Assembly: GCF_001482285.1 (NCBI RefSeq)
Contig: NZ_LOEP01000036.1
Coordinates: 1 to 40,089 of the forward strand
Reading direction: 5' to 3'
DNA from: Haloferax sp. Q22
GTDB lineage: Archaea; Halobacteriota; Halobacteria; Halobacteriales; Haloferacaceae
DNA: 40,089 nucleotides
Made by a program: the position numbers and the translations under genes. The notes under the pieces are model-generated. The model was given only the letters and a program-made list of their open reading frames with translations, did not search any database and was not told the DNA's origin. This document shows, piece after piece, positions 7,755-16,906 of the stretch; the stretch's first letter is position 1; every line of letters starts with the position of its first letter.

Positions 7755-8665
7755 TCAGTCGTCGCCGTGTTCGCTTCCCGCCGCGGCACCCTGCTGAGCC
7801 GACTCTTCCTCCTCCCGGGAGGCGTATCGACCGCCGTCGCCGTCGGTCGCGTCGTCGACCGCGCCGGTAATCGCCTCGTCGAGGAGGTCGGCGACCTCGT
7901 CGGTCGCGCGGGCCTCGTCCGCCGATTCCAGCGCGGGGAGCCGGCCGGTGTGGAGCGTCGCCGACCCGAAGAAACCGGGCGAGGACGACAGCTCGCGAAA
8001 CAGGGATCGACACGACGGACAGCGGGGCTCCGCGAGCAGGTCAAGGTGGACGGTCTCGTCGCACTCCTCGCATCGCGCTTTCTTCTCGTCGGCCGCGTTC
8101 GCGGTGCGGAGGAGTTCGGCGAGCGCCTGTCGTTCGAGGTCGGCGGCTTCGAGGTCGGCCGCCCGCCCGCGGAGGTCGAGCAGCGTCCGCGCGACCGTCC
8201 GGAGGTTCTCGTCGAGCGTCGCGGTCGTCTCGTCGAGGTAGGTGAGAATCTCCTCGAAGTTCTCGAAGCCGGCGTCGAACCGCTCGTCCAGATCGGTCAC
8301 GCGGTTCCGAGCCGCGCGCACGTCGTCGGCCAGTCGGTCGAGTTCGGCGTCTAACTCCGGATGCGTGTGGTCGCGCGGGGCCTTCTCGTCCGCCTCGCGT
8401 TTGACCTGCACGACGCGCATCCGAACGTCTGATATCTTCTCGTCCAGTTCACCTTCGAGTTCATCGACGCGCGCTTCGACCCCGCCGAGGCGGTCCGAGA
8501 CCGCGTCCGCGTCGTCGGCGATTCGCCCGCGTCGCTCACGGCGAGCCGATAGGTCCCGAGGGCCCGTGCGAGCACCGTCTCCGGGTCGACGCCCTCTTCG
8601 TCGGCGCGCGCCTCGACCCACGTGTGGAGGTCGTCTGGGAGCGACACCCCGTCTTCCCCTTCCAT
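7755..8665 (-). pseudogene. RHH-like / coiled-coil / zinc-ribbon protein gene split by a one-base frameshift
   Basis: Two overlapping minus-strand frames together make one sensible protein. The first, from ATG 8665 (GTG 8686 also possible), encodes a CopG-like segment (SLPDDLHTWVEARADEEG, DPETVLARALGTY). It then degenerates into Arg/Ser-rich off-frame sequence. The second becomes sensible at IADDADAVSDRLGGVEARV and continues through a long coiled coil, a zinc ribbon (CEEC, CPSC) and an acidic tail to 7755. The switch lies around 8519-8527, where one missing base would restore a single frame. A TATA-like CTTAAG at 8691-8696 fits ATG 8665. This is either a real inactivating deletion or a sequencing error; both halves still look well kept, which favours an error or a very recent event. 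Confidence 0.75.
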
Positions 8666-8741
8666 CTTCGTTTCCAGTTTGTCCACGCAGCCTTAAGAAC
8701 TATCCCCGAATTCGCGACAGTCCGGTGGTTCGACACTCGAC

Positions 8742-9578
8742 TCAGCGAATCTTCCGTACGTCGCTCACGTCGAGGCCGCCCTCGTTGATTTCGGTCTCGA
8801 ACTGCACGATGTTCTCGCTCTCCAACCGGGCGAGCACGCCGCGGAACTCCTGGACGACCATGGTCCGCGCGCGCTTCGACCCCCCGGACTCCCACTCGAA
8901 AAGCAGCGAGCCGCCGGTCGCGCCCTTGAGGACGCCGAGTTCGGTCTTCGAGAGCGCCTCAGTGCTCACGAGCACGAGGATGAGCCCGCCCCACTGGTAG
9001 GAGGCCTTCTCCAGACCCTTGATGACCATCGCGATGTCAGACCACGTCATCTCGTCGGACTGGCTGGCCACGAGGTCGGTCAGGGAGTCGATGAGCACGA
9101 GGTTACCGGGGGCGTGCTGACTGAGGGTGGTCCCCAGCGCGCCAAGCACGGACTCGCGGTTGTGTTGGTGGCCGAGGTCCTCCAACTTCGTCGGCTGGCC
9201 GAGATACCACTCGCGCGGAATCGGGCTGAGTTGGAAGTACTCCGGCGAGAGGTCGTGGAACTCGATGTGTTCGACCGCGGACTCGACGACCTCGTCGTCC
9301 ATCGTGTAGCCCATCTCGCGGCGCAGGTACTCCTCGCCGGCGGTAAACGAGACGTAGTGAATCTCCGGCGGCGGCGTCGCGGTGTCCGCGAGCGAGCCGT
9401 AGTGGAGGTCGAACAGCTCCTCGTCGGTGTGCGAGAGGGCGTTCATCGTCGCGCTCGTGTAGAGGAACTCCCGAGCGCCCGCGCCGGACTCGCCCGCGAG
9501 GAGCACGACGTTCCCCGGGGGTGCGCCGCCGCCGATGATGCTGTCGAGGCGGGGGATGCCGAAGGGGATTTGAGACAT
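8742..9578 (-). CDS. RecA-superfamily (KaiC/Rad55-like) protein with degenerate Walker A
   Basis: The 278-residue protein has the single-domain RecA/KaiC layout found in many haloarchaeal RAD55-like proteins. It opens with PFGIPRLDSIIGGGAPPGNVV, then the P-loop position G29-E-S-G-A-G-A35-R36, and a Walker B strand LVLID ending at D164. The P-loop lacks the invariant Lys and Thr/Ser (A35, R36), so normal ATP hydrolysis is doubtful. The C-terminal third forms a two-layer sheet with a positively charged patch (GGSKRARTMVVQEFRG). Such proteins often act as regulatory partners of two-component or circadian-type systems; here that is only a guess. The downstream gene has its own TATA-like box. Confidence 0.8.
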   Translation of the reverse strand: MSQIPFGIPRLDSIIGGGAPPGNVVLLAGESGAGAREFLYTSATMNALSHTDEELFDLHYGSLADTATPPPEIHYVSFTAGEEYLRREMGYTMDDEVVESAVEHIEFHDLSPEYFQLSPIPREWYLGQPTKLEDLGHQHNRESVLGALGTTLSQHAPGNLVLIDSLTDLVASQSDEMTWSDIAMVIKGLEKASYQWGGLILVLVSTEALSKTELGVLKGATGGSLLFEWESGGSKRARTMVVQEFRGVLARLESENIVQFETEINEGGLDVSDVRKIR

Positions 9579-9671
9579 ATCGAATCCGACTCGGCCGCGT
9601 CGGTTAGGCGTTTCGGGGAGCGCGACGCGAGGGTTCCACCGCCGGCACTCCCGTCTCGTCGTTCAGCGCGC

Positions 9672-10634
9672 TCACTCCACGCTCGCGCCGCGGTTCCGCC
9701 CGCGGGCGACCGAGACGCTCCCGTCGATGTCGGCATCGGCCAGCGCCGCCCGACCCGCCTCGACCGCCTCGTCGACGTGGTCGGCGTCGGTGACGCCGTA
9801 GACGGTCGGCCCCCACGACGACTGGCCCGCGCCGTAGACGACCGGTGACTCAGACAGCGACGAGACGAGCGCGCCGACCGGCGGGCGGTAGACGCCCCCC
9901 TGCTCGTCGGCGTACCACGTCCCGTTGAGCCGGCCGACGGACTCGACGGCCTCGCCGAAGCGCTCGGCGGACCCCTCGGCGAGCGCCGGGAGGAGCCGGC
10001 GCGTGACGATGCCGGCGATTCGGTCGCCGGTCTGCGCGTCCGCGCGCTCGACGACGGAGCGCATGCTCGACTCCTCGGCCGCGCCGTTGCGGCCGGGGTC
10101 GACGTCGGGGACGACGAGCAGGAACCGCCAGCGGTCGGGTATCTCGTGTCGCGCGGCGACCGCCGGGACCGACCACGCGCCGTCTTCCGGTCGGTCCGTG
10201 GTAAAGCGCGCGGTCGGGTGGCCCGCGTCGAGGACGGCTCCCCCGGCTTCGAACGTGGCGACGCCGACGCCGGAGCGACCGCCGCGTCCCATCTCGGGTG
10301 CGAGTCGGCGCACGTCGGCCTCGCGGCCGGTGGCGGCCGCGACCGCCCGCAACACCGCGAGCGCGAGCTGTGTCCCGCTCCCGAGGCCGGCGTGTCGCGG
10401 CAGGGCGCGCTCGACCGAGAGGTCGGCGCCGTCGGCTCCGAGGAGTTCGACCGCCTGCTCGGCGTACTCGCGGGCGGCGGGATGCCGGCACCGAACCTCG
10501 GACGCGGGCTCGGCGGCGACGACCACCCGCGGCTCGTCGAGCGCGACGCCCACGCCGCCGTAGAGGCGGTCGCGGGCGAGGCTCAAATTGAGGAAGCCGA
10601 AGTGGATGCGCGCGCCGGTCGAGACCCGAACCAT
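9672..10634 (-). CDS. Beta-ribofuranosylaminobenzene 5'-phosphate synthase family (GHMP fold)
   Basis: From ATG 10634 the protein has 320 residues and begins MVRVSTGARIHFGFLNLS, the conserved N-terminal strand of beta-RFAP synthases. The GHMP Gly-rich loop appears as PRHAGLGSGTQLALAV around residues 80-90, and GRGGRSGVGVATFEAGG and VYGAGQSSWGPTVYG are family blocks. In methanogens this enzyme joins 4-hydroxybenzoate or p-aminobenzoate to PRPP in methanopterin synthesis. Haloarchaea are thought to use folates, so the substrate here may differ. A TTTT box at about 10659-10662 fits a leaderless start at 10634. The upstream reading to 10661 is unlikely. The gene is separated by 93 bases from the RecA-like gene. 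Confidence 0.82.
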   Translation of the reverse strand: MVRVSTGARIHFGFLNLSLARDRLYGGVGVALDEPRVVVAAEPASEVRCRHPAAREYAEQAVELLGADGADLSVERALPRHAGLGSGTQLALAVLRAVAAATGREADVRRLAPEMGRGGRSGVGVATFEAGGAVLDAGHPTARFTTDRPEDGAWSVPAVAARHEIPDRWRFLLVVPDVDPGRNGAAEESSMRSVVERADAQTGDRIAGIVTRRLLPALAEGSAERFGEAVESVGRLNGTWYADEQGGVYRPPVGALVSSLSESPVVYGAGQSSWGPTVYGVTDADHVDEAVEAGRAALADADIDGSVSVARGRNRGASVE

Positions 10635-10841
10635 GTTACCGGCTATCGGCGGGGACGCCAAAAGGGGGTTTCGACCATGGCAACGCGGGCCGGAGTCACC
10701 CGCCGCTGTCTGCCGGTTTCGACTCTGGTGGCAGGTGTCAGAAGAGGACCGAGTGTTCGAAAGCGCGGGGAGAACAGGTGTGAGCCGAACCGAAGCGGGG
10801 CCGGGAACTCCAGCGGGACCAGTCGCGTCGGAGCGACCGCG

Positions 10842-11465
10842 TTACGAGGTCGTTTCGTTCGTCGTCGTTTCGTTGGCGGTCGAATCAGTCGTCGTCTCGT
10901 TCGAGTCCGTGTCGGTCGTCGTCTCTTCGGACTCGTACGTCTCCGTCACCTCGTCGGCGACGGGTTGGAGGACGTACTTGCCCGCGTTGCCGGCCTTGAC
11001 GGGCGTGAAGTCGGCCGTGAACGTGGTCGTCTCGTCGGCGCGAATCTCGAAGGACCGCTCGAACTTCAGCGGGGCTGACCCGGGCACCTCGACGGTCGCG
11101 GCCGATCCGTCGGTGAGGGTCGCGTCGGTCTCCGACACCTCGACCTGCAGGAAGTCGTAGATGCCGGTCTCCAGTTCGAACTCCTCGACGAGCGCCGAGG
11201 CGTCGCCCTGCAGTTCGACGAGGTCGAGTGCTGTGCCGCCCGCGTCGAGCGACTTCGCCTCGCCGTCGGCGGGCTTGACGCGGACCGTCGAGACCGTCAC
11301 GACGCAGGACTCGAAGTCGGCGATGTCGCCGGGCTTGTCGCTCACGCGGGTCGAGAGCGTCCCCGTCGTCGCGGACGCGGTGCCCATACAGCCGGCGAGG
11401 CCGGCGGTGGTCGCGGCGGCGATTCCTGCGGCGGACCTGAGGAAGCGTCGTCTGGTGTGTGTCAT
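10842..11465 (-). CDS. DUF4382 lipoprotein, Tat-exported
   Basis: The 207-residue protein starts with a twin-arginine signal (TRRRFLRSAAG) and a lipobox LAGC that puts the lipid-anchored Cys at residue 26. The mature part (about residues 35-165) is a beta-rich DUF4382 domain with the typical VSDKPGDIADFESCVVTVSTVRV opening (split: VSDKPG, then VTVSTVRV). The last 30 residues are Thr/Glu/Ser-rich repeats of TTT and NET, probably an extended or O-glycosylated linker. The function of DUF4382 is not known to me. No box is visible 25-30 bases before the ATG; the nearest candidate, around 11571-11579, would imply a leader of about 80 bases. Confidence 0.82.
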   Translation of the reverse strand: MTHTRRRFLRSAAGIAAATTAGLAGCMGTASATTGTLSTRVSDKPGDIADFESCVVTVSTVRVKPADGEAKSLDAGGTALDLVELQGDASALVEEFELETGIYDFLQVEVSETDATLTDGSAATVEVPGSAPLKFERSFEIRADETTTFTADFTPVKAGNAGKYVLQPVADEVTETYESEETTTDTDSNETTTDSTANETTTNETTS

Positions 11466-11714
11466 TGGTGGGTGTCCGTGTGTCTGCGGGGCGGCGCGAG
11501 CGGGCGGTCCGCGCGATGACTGGTGGGGAACCGCCTTCGCCCCGCGACGTCGTCCGCTCTGTACGCCGCGGTATTGAAGGGTGGAAACCGACGCGCCGGC
11601 TTGCGGTCGTTGGCGCGTGATTCGGCTCGAACGGCGTCGAATTTCGCCGAGTTTCGTCAGAAAATAGGGAGGGCCACCGCCGACCGCGTAGGTGAGTGGC
11701 GACCGGTGTTCGAC
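11466..11714. other. 249-base gap between two exported-protein genes
   Basis: No credible ORF was found. On the minus strand a T-rich CCCTATTTTC at about 11664-11673 could end transcription of the DUF4397 gene. A weak CTTCAATA at about 11571-11579 could be the promoter of the DUF4382 gene, which would give that gene an unusually long leader for this organism. Confidence 0.35.
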
Positions 11715-12167
11715 TCAGCGCACGCGGCAGACGTTCCCGTTGGACGGCGGCGCGCGGGCGGGCGAGACGGCGTCGACGACGGGGAGGACGCTGAACCCGG
11801 GCGACCCGCCGGTGGCGAATCCGATGGCGAACACCGTGTAGGTCCGGCCGCCGCCGAGGGTCGTTCCGGGGAGGTCGAGCACGACCGTCCCGTCCGACGA
11901 GAGGGCGACCTGCAGGTCGTACGTCCCGGCGGGCACCGTCTCGTAGTGCGAGACGTCGCCGAACGCCAGCCCCGAAAACAGCGTCGGGCCGTCCTTGACG
12001 ACGATGTCGACTTCGGGCGCGTCGGGCGAGAAGTGGCCGACTCGGAACCGCGCGTCACCCGCCGCGACGCCGCCGGGGCGTGCCGCCGCGGTCGTCGCAC
12101 CGCCGGCGAGTAGCAGACCGGTCGCGCCGAGGCTCTTCAGCATCGTTCGTCGGGAGAAAGACGACAT
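11715..12167 (-). CDS. DUF4397 protein, Tat-exported
   Basis: The protein has 150 residues from ATG 12167; the TTG at 12173 is in frame but less likely. It begins with a Tat signal (SRRTMLKSLGATGLLLAGG), probably cleaved after an AAA motif around residue 29. The rest is a single beta-sandwich DUF4397 domain opening with RFRVGHFSPDAPEVDIVV. The VPAGTYDLQVAL and GRTYTVFAIG strands match the DUF4397 pattern. Two cysteine-poor ends and the lack of a lipobox suggest a secreted rather than lipid-anchored protein. TATTAAT around 12195-12202 lies about 30 bases upstream. The domain occurs in exported proteins of unknown binding function. Confidence 0.82.
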   Translation of the reverse strand: MSSFSRRTMLKSLGATGLLLAGGATTAAARPGGVAAGDARFRVGHFSPDAPEVDIVVKDGPTLFSGLAFGDVSHYETVPAGTYDLQVALSSDGTVVLDLPGTTLGGGRTYTVFAIGFATGGSPGFSVLPVVDAVSPARAPPSNGNVCRVR

Positions 12168-12221
12168 TTGCAACCGTCATGAAGGTCCACAAAGACATTA
12201 ATATCCACTCAAATCAGGACT

Positions 12222-12270
12222 TGAAAGAAAAATCACTACGCCGAGACAGTCAGGCGTTTCTGACCGTCTC
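12222..12270 (-). terminator. Hairpin plus T-tract terminator of the pyrG-guaAb-DUF7126 operon
   Basis: Arms at 12243-12253 and 12260-12270 pair over 11 positions (one G-U) around a six-base loop. The right arm overlaps the stop codon of the DUF7126 gene by two bases. Reading on the minus strand, the hairpin is followed within about 12 bases by a T-rich tract complementary to GAAAGAAAAA (12223-12232). This is much clearer than usual haloarchaeal terminators, which are often only T-rich. Confidence 0.6.
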
Positions 12271-12589
12271 AGACGAGTTCTTCCGCGACCACGTCGACCG
12301 CGAGCAGGTTCGGGTCGATGGCGAGGTCGGCCTGCGCCGTGGCGAACTCCGGGAGGGAGTCGTAGGCGTAGGTCACGACGCGCACGTCGGGGTTCAGTTC
12401 CTTTGCCACCGAGATGGCCGTCGCGTCGTCCATATCGGTGAGCACGAACAGGTCGGCGTCCTCGATGCCGGCCTCGCCGAGCGAGTCGGCGGAGGCGATA
12501 CCGCTGACGCGGACGACCGTCGCACCCTCGGTTTCGAGCGCCTCGCCGAGTCCGTCGGGGTCGGTCCCCGCGACGATTGCCGTCGTCAT
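12269..12589 (-). CDS. DUF7126 family protein (small Rossmann/TrkA-N-like)
   Basis: The 106-residue protein begins [19 protein letters not shown], a dinucleotide-fold-like strand-loop-helix. [19 protein letters not shown] (residues about 52-70, reading LFVLTDMDD) and a second strand [14 protein letters not shown] follow, resembling half of a TrkA-N/RCK NAD-binding domain. The ATG overlaps the guaAb stop as ATGA (12586-12589), which fixes the start and implies translational coupling. Longer frames to 12697 are shadows of guaAb. I recall this family (DUF7126) as a usual haloarchaeal neighbour of guaAb. A role in purine metabolism or nucleotide sensing is a guess from linkage. Confidence 0.82.
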   Translation of the reverse strand: MTTAIVAGTDPDGLGEALETEGATVVRVSGIASADSLGEAGIEDADLFVLTDMDDATAISVAKELNPDVRVVTYAYDSLPEFATAQADLAIDPNLLAVDVVAEELV

Positions 12590-13503
12590 TCGTACTCGAT
12601 GGTCGCCGGCGGTTTGTGGGTCACGTCGTAGACGACGCGGGCGACGTTCTCGTTCGTGCCGGTGATGCGCGACTGGATGCGCTGGAGGGTGTCCCACGGC
12701 AGTTCCTGCGCGCGGGCGGTCATGCCGTCGCGCGACTCCACGGAGCGGACCGAGACGATCCAGCCGTGGACGCGGTTGTCACCCTTGACGCCGGTACCCT
12801 TGCCGATGACGGCGGCGAACGCCTGCCACGGCTCGTGCTTTTCGGTCTCGTCTTCGACGACGTGACACGCGTCGCGGGCGACCTGCACCTTCTCGGGCGT
12901 GACTTCGCCGAGGACGCGGACCGCGAGGCCCGGCCCCGGGAACGGCATCCGCTCGGCGATGATGGACTCGAGGCCGAGCGCGCGGGCGACCTCGCGGACC
13001 TCGTCCTTGTAGAGGTCGCGGACGGGTTCGACGATGCCCTCGAAGTCAACCACGTCCGGCAGGCCACCGACGTTGTGGTGGGACTTGATGTTGCCCTCGG
13101 ACTCGATGCGGTCGGGGTAGATGGTCCCCTGCACGAGGTACTGGGCGTCGGTCTCCTTCGCCTCGCGCTCGAACTCGCGGATGAACTGCTCGCCGATGAC
13201 CTTGCGCTTTTCCTCGGGGTCGACGACGCCCTCGAGGGCGTCGAAGAATCGGTCTCGGGCGTCCACGACGCGGAGGCTCTCCATGAAGGAGAAGGTGTCC
13301 GCAATCTGCTCGGTCTCGCCTTTGCGCATCAGGCCGGTGTCGACGTAGACCGGGGTGAGCTGCTCGCCGACGGCCTCGTAGGCGAGCGTCGCGGCGACCG
13401 AGGAGTCCACGCCGCCCGAGAGGGCGATGATGGCGTGCTCGTCGCCGATTTGGTCACGAATCGATGCGGTCGCGTCTTCGATGAATTCGTCTACGTTTAC
13501 CAT
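12586..13503 (-). CDS. guaAb: GMP synthase subunit B (ATP pyrophosphatase, XMP amination)
   Basis: The 305-residue protein carries the PP-loop SGGVDSS at residues 29-35 and the GuaA-type C-terminal dimerisation domain, ending in the conserved KPPATIEYE. It adenylates XMP and aminates it with ammonia from a separate glutamine amidotransferase subunit (GuaAa), as usual in archaea. GuaAa is not in this window. Motifs [17 protein letters not shown] and [10 protein letters not shown] are typical of the XMP-binding part. The start overlaps the pyrG stop by one base (TAATG) and the stop overlaps the DUF7126 start, giving a tight three-gene operon for CTP and GMP synthesis. Confidence 0.95.
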   Translation of the reverse strand: MVNVDEFIEDATASIRDQIGDEHAIIALSGGVDSSVAATLAYEAVGEQLTPVYVDTGLMRKGETEQIADTFSFMESLRVVDARDRFFDALEGVVDPEEKRKVIGEQFIREFEREAKETDAQYLVQGTIYPDRIESEGNIKSHHNVGGLPDVVDFEGIVEPVRDLYKDEVREVARALGLESIIAERMPFPGPGLAVRVLGEVTPEKVQVARDACHVVEDETEKHEPWQAFAAVIGKGTGVKGDNRVHGWIVSVRSVESRDGMTARAQELPWDTLQRIQSRITGTNENVARVVYDVTHKPPATIEYE

Positions 13504-15152
13504 TATGCTGTCACCTCTTCGTTGCCGAGTTCGCGCGCGTCGAGTTCGCCGAGGACCGCGCGGAGGAAGCCGAGGAACGGCGGGCTCGCGCGGTCGGGTC
13601 GAGAGCGGAACTCGGGGTGGAACTGCGTTCCGAAGAAGAACGGGTGGTTCGTCAGTTCGAGAATCTCCATGCGGTTTTCGGCGCGGCCGGAGAACCGGAG
13701 CCCCTCGGATTCGAGTTCGTCGATGAGTTCGGGGTTCACCTCGTAGCGGTGGCGGTGGCGCTCCGTACAGGAGGTGTCGCCGTACACCGCCTCCGCGAGC
13801 GTGCCGGCGTCAATGTCGGTGTCGTGCGCGCCGAGGCGCATCGTGCCGCCCATCTCGTCGACCTCGTACTGCTCGGGCAGAAGGTCGATGACGGGGTACG
13901 GCGTGTCGGGGTCGAGCTCGGCCGAGTGGGCGTCCTCGTGGCCGAGGACGTTCCGGGCCTGCTCGACGACGGCCATCTGGAAGCCCAGACAGAGGCCGAG
14001 GAAGGGGATGTCGTTCTCGCGGGCGTAGCGGATGGCTTCGATTTTGCCGCCGGTTCCGCGGGAGCCGAAGCCGCCGGGGACGACGACGCCGTCGGCGTCC
14101 TTCAGGCGCTCTTCGTGCTTGTCGAGCATCTCGTCGGAGTCGACCCAGAGGATGTTCACGTCGACGCCGCACTCGATGCCCGCGTGCTTGAGCGCCTCGT
14201 GGATGGACATGTAGGCGTCTTCGAGGGCGTACTTGCCGACGAGCGCGATGTCGACCGAGCCGGTCCGGTCGGCCGTGACGAGTTCGCGCCAGCGGCTGTC
14301 GCGGTCTTCCTTCGGGAGCGCCTCGTCGGCGATGCCGAGACGCTCCATGACGTACTCGTCGAGGCCCTCTTCTTCGACCATCAGCGGGACGTGGTAGATG
14401 TCCGGCACGTCGGGGTTGGAGAACACGGCGGCGTCCGGCACGTCGCAGAACTGCGCGATTTTGGTCTTCGTCTCCGGTTCGAGCTTGTCGTCGGCGCGGC
14501 CGACGAGGATGTCCGGCTGGAGGCCGATGCTCCGAAGCTCCTTGACGGAGTGCTGGGTTGGCTTCGTCTTCTGCTCGCCGTTTTTCGAGTAGGGGACGAG
14601 CGTGACGTGGGTGAAAAGCACGTCGCCGTCTTCCTCCTCGGAGGCGAACTGGCGGAGCGATTCGAGGAACGGCATCGACTCGATGTCGCCGACGGTGCCG
14701 CCGACCTCGACGAGACACACGTCGGTGCCCTCGGCCGCCTCGCGGATGCGGCGCTTGATGTCCTCCGTGACGTGCGGGATAATCTGGACCGTCTTCCCGA
14801 GGTAGTCGCCGGCGCGCTCCTTCTGGATGACGTGCTGGTAGGTCTTGCCCGTCGTGATGTTGTGGTCGGCGGTCATGTCGATACCCAGGAACCGCTCGTA
14901 GTTCCCGAGGTCCAAGTCGACTTCAGCGCCGTCTTTCAGGACGTACACCTCCCCGTGCTCGTAGGGGTTCATGGTCCCGGCGTCGACGTTCAGGTACGGG
15001 TCTATCTTGACCGCGGTGACGTCGAACCCGGCGTTCTTCAGGAGTCGCCCGGTGCTCGCGGCCGTGATACCCTTCCCGAGGCCGGACATGACACCCCCGG
15101 TTACGAAAATGAACTTGCGCCCCATCTCTGGGTCGTATTCGTCCGTCGGCAT
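13503..15152 (-). CDS. pyrG: CTP synthase
   Basis: The 549-residue protein has the full two-domain layout. The N-terminal synthetase domain has [18 protein letters not shown] (P-loop), [15 protein letters not shown] and GGTVGDIES. The C-terminal class I glutamine amidotransferase has [12 protein letters not shown] and the nucleophile elbow GLCLGFQ. It makes CTP from UTP, ATP and glutamine and is usually feedback-controlled by CTP. ATG 15152 ([16 protein letters not shown]) was chosen because a TTTTGAAG box around 15173-15180 sits about 25 bases upstream; the 22 extra codons to 15218 lack family support. It is the first gene of the operon with guaAb and the DUF7126 gene. Confidence 0.96.
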   Translation of the reverse strand: MPTDEYDPEMGRKFIFVTGGVMSGLGKGITAASTGRLLKNAGFDVTAVKIDPYLNVDAGTMNPYEHGEVYVLKDGAEVDLDLGNYERFLGIDMTADHNITTGKTYQHVIQKERAGDYLGKTVQIIPHVTEDIKRRIREAAEGTDVCLVEVGGTVGDIESMPFLESLRQFASEEEDGDVLFTHVTLVPYSKNGEQKTKPTQHSVKELRSIGLQPDILVGRADDKLEPETKTKIAQFCDVPDAAVFSNPDVPDIYHVPLMVEEEGLDEYVMERLGIADEALPKEDRDSRWRELVTADRTGSVDIALVGKYALEDAYMSIHEALKHAGIECGVDVNILWVDSDEMLDKHEERLKDADGVVVPGGFGSRGTGGKIEAIRYARENDIPFLGLCLGFQMAVVEQARNVLGHEDAHSAELDPDTPYPVIDLLPEQYEVDEMGGTMRLGAHDTDIDAGTLAEAVYGDTSCTERHRHRYEVNPELIDELESEGLRFSGRAENRMEILELTNHPFFFGTQFHPEFRSRPDRASPPFLGFLRAVLGELDARELGNEEVTA

Positions 15153-15287
15153 ACTGACCGTGTGCGAGCGTACTTCAAAACCATTTCGGAGGGAACATCG
15201 TGTGCCAGAGCACCGCACGCACTCGAATCCGAGAGAATCGCGCGATGGCGACGCGGCGACGACCGCGACGCGACGGCGTCCGCCCGG

Positions 15288-15845
15288 TCAGTCCAGCCTT
15301 TTAATGACTCGCGCCGGGTTGCCGCCGACGACCACCGAGTCCGGCACGTCTTTCGTGACGACTGCGCCGGAGGCGACCACCACGTCGTCGCCGATGGTGA
15401 CGCCGGGGTTGACGACCGCCCGCCCCCCGAGCCACGCGTTGTCGCCGATTGTCACCGGCTCGCCCGACTCGGGGCCCTTGATTCGCTCCGCGGCGTCGAG
15501 CGGGTGGGTCGCGGTGTAGACGTGGACGCCCGGCGCGAGCTGGCAGTTGTCACCGATAGTGATGGGACACACGTCGAGGAAGACGCAGTCGAAGTTGGCG
15601 AAGAAGTTCTCGCCGACGCGGATGTTGTAGCCGTAGTCGCAGCGGAACGTCGGTTCGATTTCGAACGAGTCGCCGACCTCGCCGAACAGCTCTCGAATCA
15701 GCTCCTCGCGGCGCTCGGTCTGGGTCTCGTCGGTCTCGTTGAACAGGCGCGTGAGTCGGCGCGCGCGCTTTCGCTCCGCGACGAGTTCCGGGTCGCTCGC
15801 GTCGTACGGGTCGCCCGCGAGCATCTTCTCCTTCTCGGAGGGCAT
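15288..15845 (-). CDS. Sugar O-acetyltransferase (maltose/galactoside acetyltransferase family)
   Basis: The 185-residue protein opens with [21 protein letters not shown], the N-terminal helical Mac domain of maltose O-acetyltransferases, then runs into hexapeptide repeats of a left-handed beta-helix ([24 protein letters not shown] in two parts). H114 in YTATHP is the expected catalytic His. It would transfer acetyl from acetyl-CoA to a sugar hydroxyl; the natural sugar is unknown. ATG 15845 is preferred over the longer reading to 15971, whose extra part is antisense to the aldo-keto reductase gene. The two genes are divergent with 88 bases between starts. Confidence 0.88.
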   Translation of the reverse strand: MPSEKEKMLAGDPYDASDPELVAERKRARRLTRLFNETDETQTERREELIRELFGEVGDSFEIEPTFRCDYGYNIRVGENFFANFDCVFLDVCPITIGDNCQLAPGVHVYTATHPLDAAERIKGPESGEPVTIGDNAWLGGRAVVNPGVTIGDDVVVASGAVVTKDVPDSVVVGGNPARVIKRLD

Positions 15846-15933
15846 ACCCGCGATAACTGGCGGGCCGGTGGTAAGTGTATCCACGCCTTCCGCAACCGCA
15901 GGATTTGACTCGCCCGCCCGCAACCGTCCGCCC

Positions 15934-16734
15934 ATGAAGGACTTCCCGCGACTCGGCTTCGGGACGTACAAGCTCGAAGACCGCGACGAGTGCGTCGAGG
16001 CCGTGAAGACCGCCCTCGACGTTGGCTACCGCCACGTCGACACGGCCCAGATGTACCACAACGAGGAGTTCGTCGGCGAGGGGCTCGCCGAATCGGACGT
16101 GGACATCGACGACGTGTTCGTGGCGACGAAGCTCGACACCGACAACCTCGGCTACGACGACGTGCTGGAGACGGCCCGCGAGTCCGCCGAAAAGCTCGGC
16201 GTCGATACCATCGACCTGCTGTACGTCCACTGGCCGCTCGACAGCTACGACGAGGACGAGACGCTCGCGGCCCTCGACGAACTCGTCGAGGAGGGCGTCA
16301 TCGAACACGTCGGCCTGAGCAACTTCCGACCCGACCAGCTCGAATCCGCCATCGAGACGCTCGACGCGCCGGTGTTCGCCCACCAGGTCGAGATGCACCC
16401 GATGCTCCAGCAGCGCGAACTCCGCGAGTTCGCCGCGGAACGCGGCCACCGTCTGGTCGCCTACTCGCCCATCGCGCGCAACCAGGTCGCCGACGAGGAG
16501 GTCATCGTCGACATCGCCGAGAAGCACGACGCCTCGCCGGCACAGGTCGCCCTCGCGTGGCTCATCGAGAAGGGCGCAACACCCATCCCGAAGGCCGCCT
16601 CGCCCGACCACATCCGCGACAACGTCGCCGCGCTCGACCTCGACCTCGACGACGAGGACGTGGCCGCCATCGACGACCTCGATTCGACCCACCGCATCGT
16701 CGACTTCGAGGAAGCGCCGTGGAACCACGCCTGA
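15934..16734 (+). CDS. Aldo-keto reductase
   Basis: The 266-residue protein is a (beta/alpha)8 aldo-keto reductase with the full catalytic tetrad: D36, Y41, K66 and H99 ([19 protein letters not shown]). [10 protein letters not shown] and the C-terminal [14 protein letters not shown] give the NADP(H) 2'-phosphate binding signature. It resembles 2,5-diketogluconate reductase-type enzymes that reduce a sugar or ketone carbonyl. ATG 15934 follows from the family start [13 protein letters not shown]; a longer frame from 15739 overlaps the divergent acetyltransferase and is spurious. Substrate undetermined. Divergent placement with a sugar acetyltransferase hints at carbohydrate metabolism. Confidence 0.92.
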   Translation: MKDFPRLGFGTYKLEDRDECVEAVKTALDVGYRHVDTAQMYHNEEFVGEGLAESDVDIDDVFVATKLDTDNLGYDDVLETARESAEKLGVDTIDLLYVHWPLDSYDEDETLAALDELVEEGVIEHVGLSNFRPDQLESAIETLDAPVFAHQVEMHPMLQQRELREFAAERGHRLVAYSPIARNQVADEEVIVDIAEKHDASPAQVALAWLIEKGATPIPKAASPDHIRDNVAALDLDLDDEDVAAIDDLDSTHRIVDFEEAPWNHA

Positions 16735-16875
16735 GCTGAGCCGACCTGCACCCGGCCGACGGCCGCGACGCAGAAGCCTCCATTTTCGCCGCGTACGACC
16801 GCTCAGCGCCTCGCATTCGCCGCCGCGAACACCCGACGGAATGGGACGTGCGACCCCGCCACAAACAGGGTGAAC

Positions 16876-16881
16876 ATATAT
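16876..16881 (+). promoter_or_regulatory. TATA box of the small zinc-finger gene
   Basis: ATATAT at 16876-16881 lies 28 bases before ATG 16907. This selects that ATG over ATG 16880 or 16883, which lie on or next to the box, and predicts a leaderless mRNA. Confidence 0.6.
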
Positions 16882-16906
16882 GATGGACTCGGCCGTACTG
16901 CCGAAT

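Noticed and set aside
10662..10841. Plus-strand reading from ATG 10678
   Set aside because: Short, Arg-rich and without the codon pattern of real genes here.
13617..15908. 763-codon open frame on the plus strand, antisense to pyrG and the acetyltransferase
   Set aside because: It mirrors the codon bias of the real genes on the opposite strand. The product is Val/Asp/Glu/Arg-rich with no domain, and pyrG is certain.
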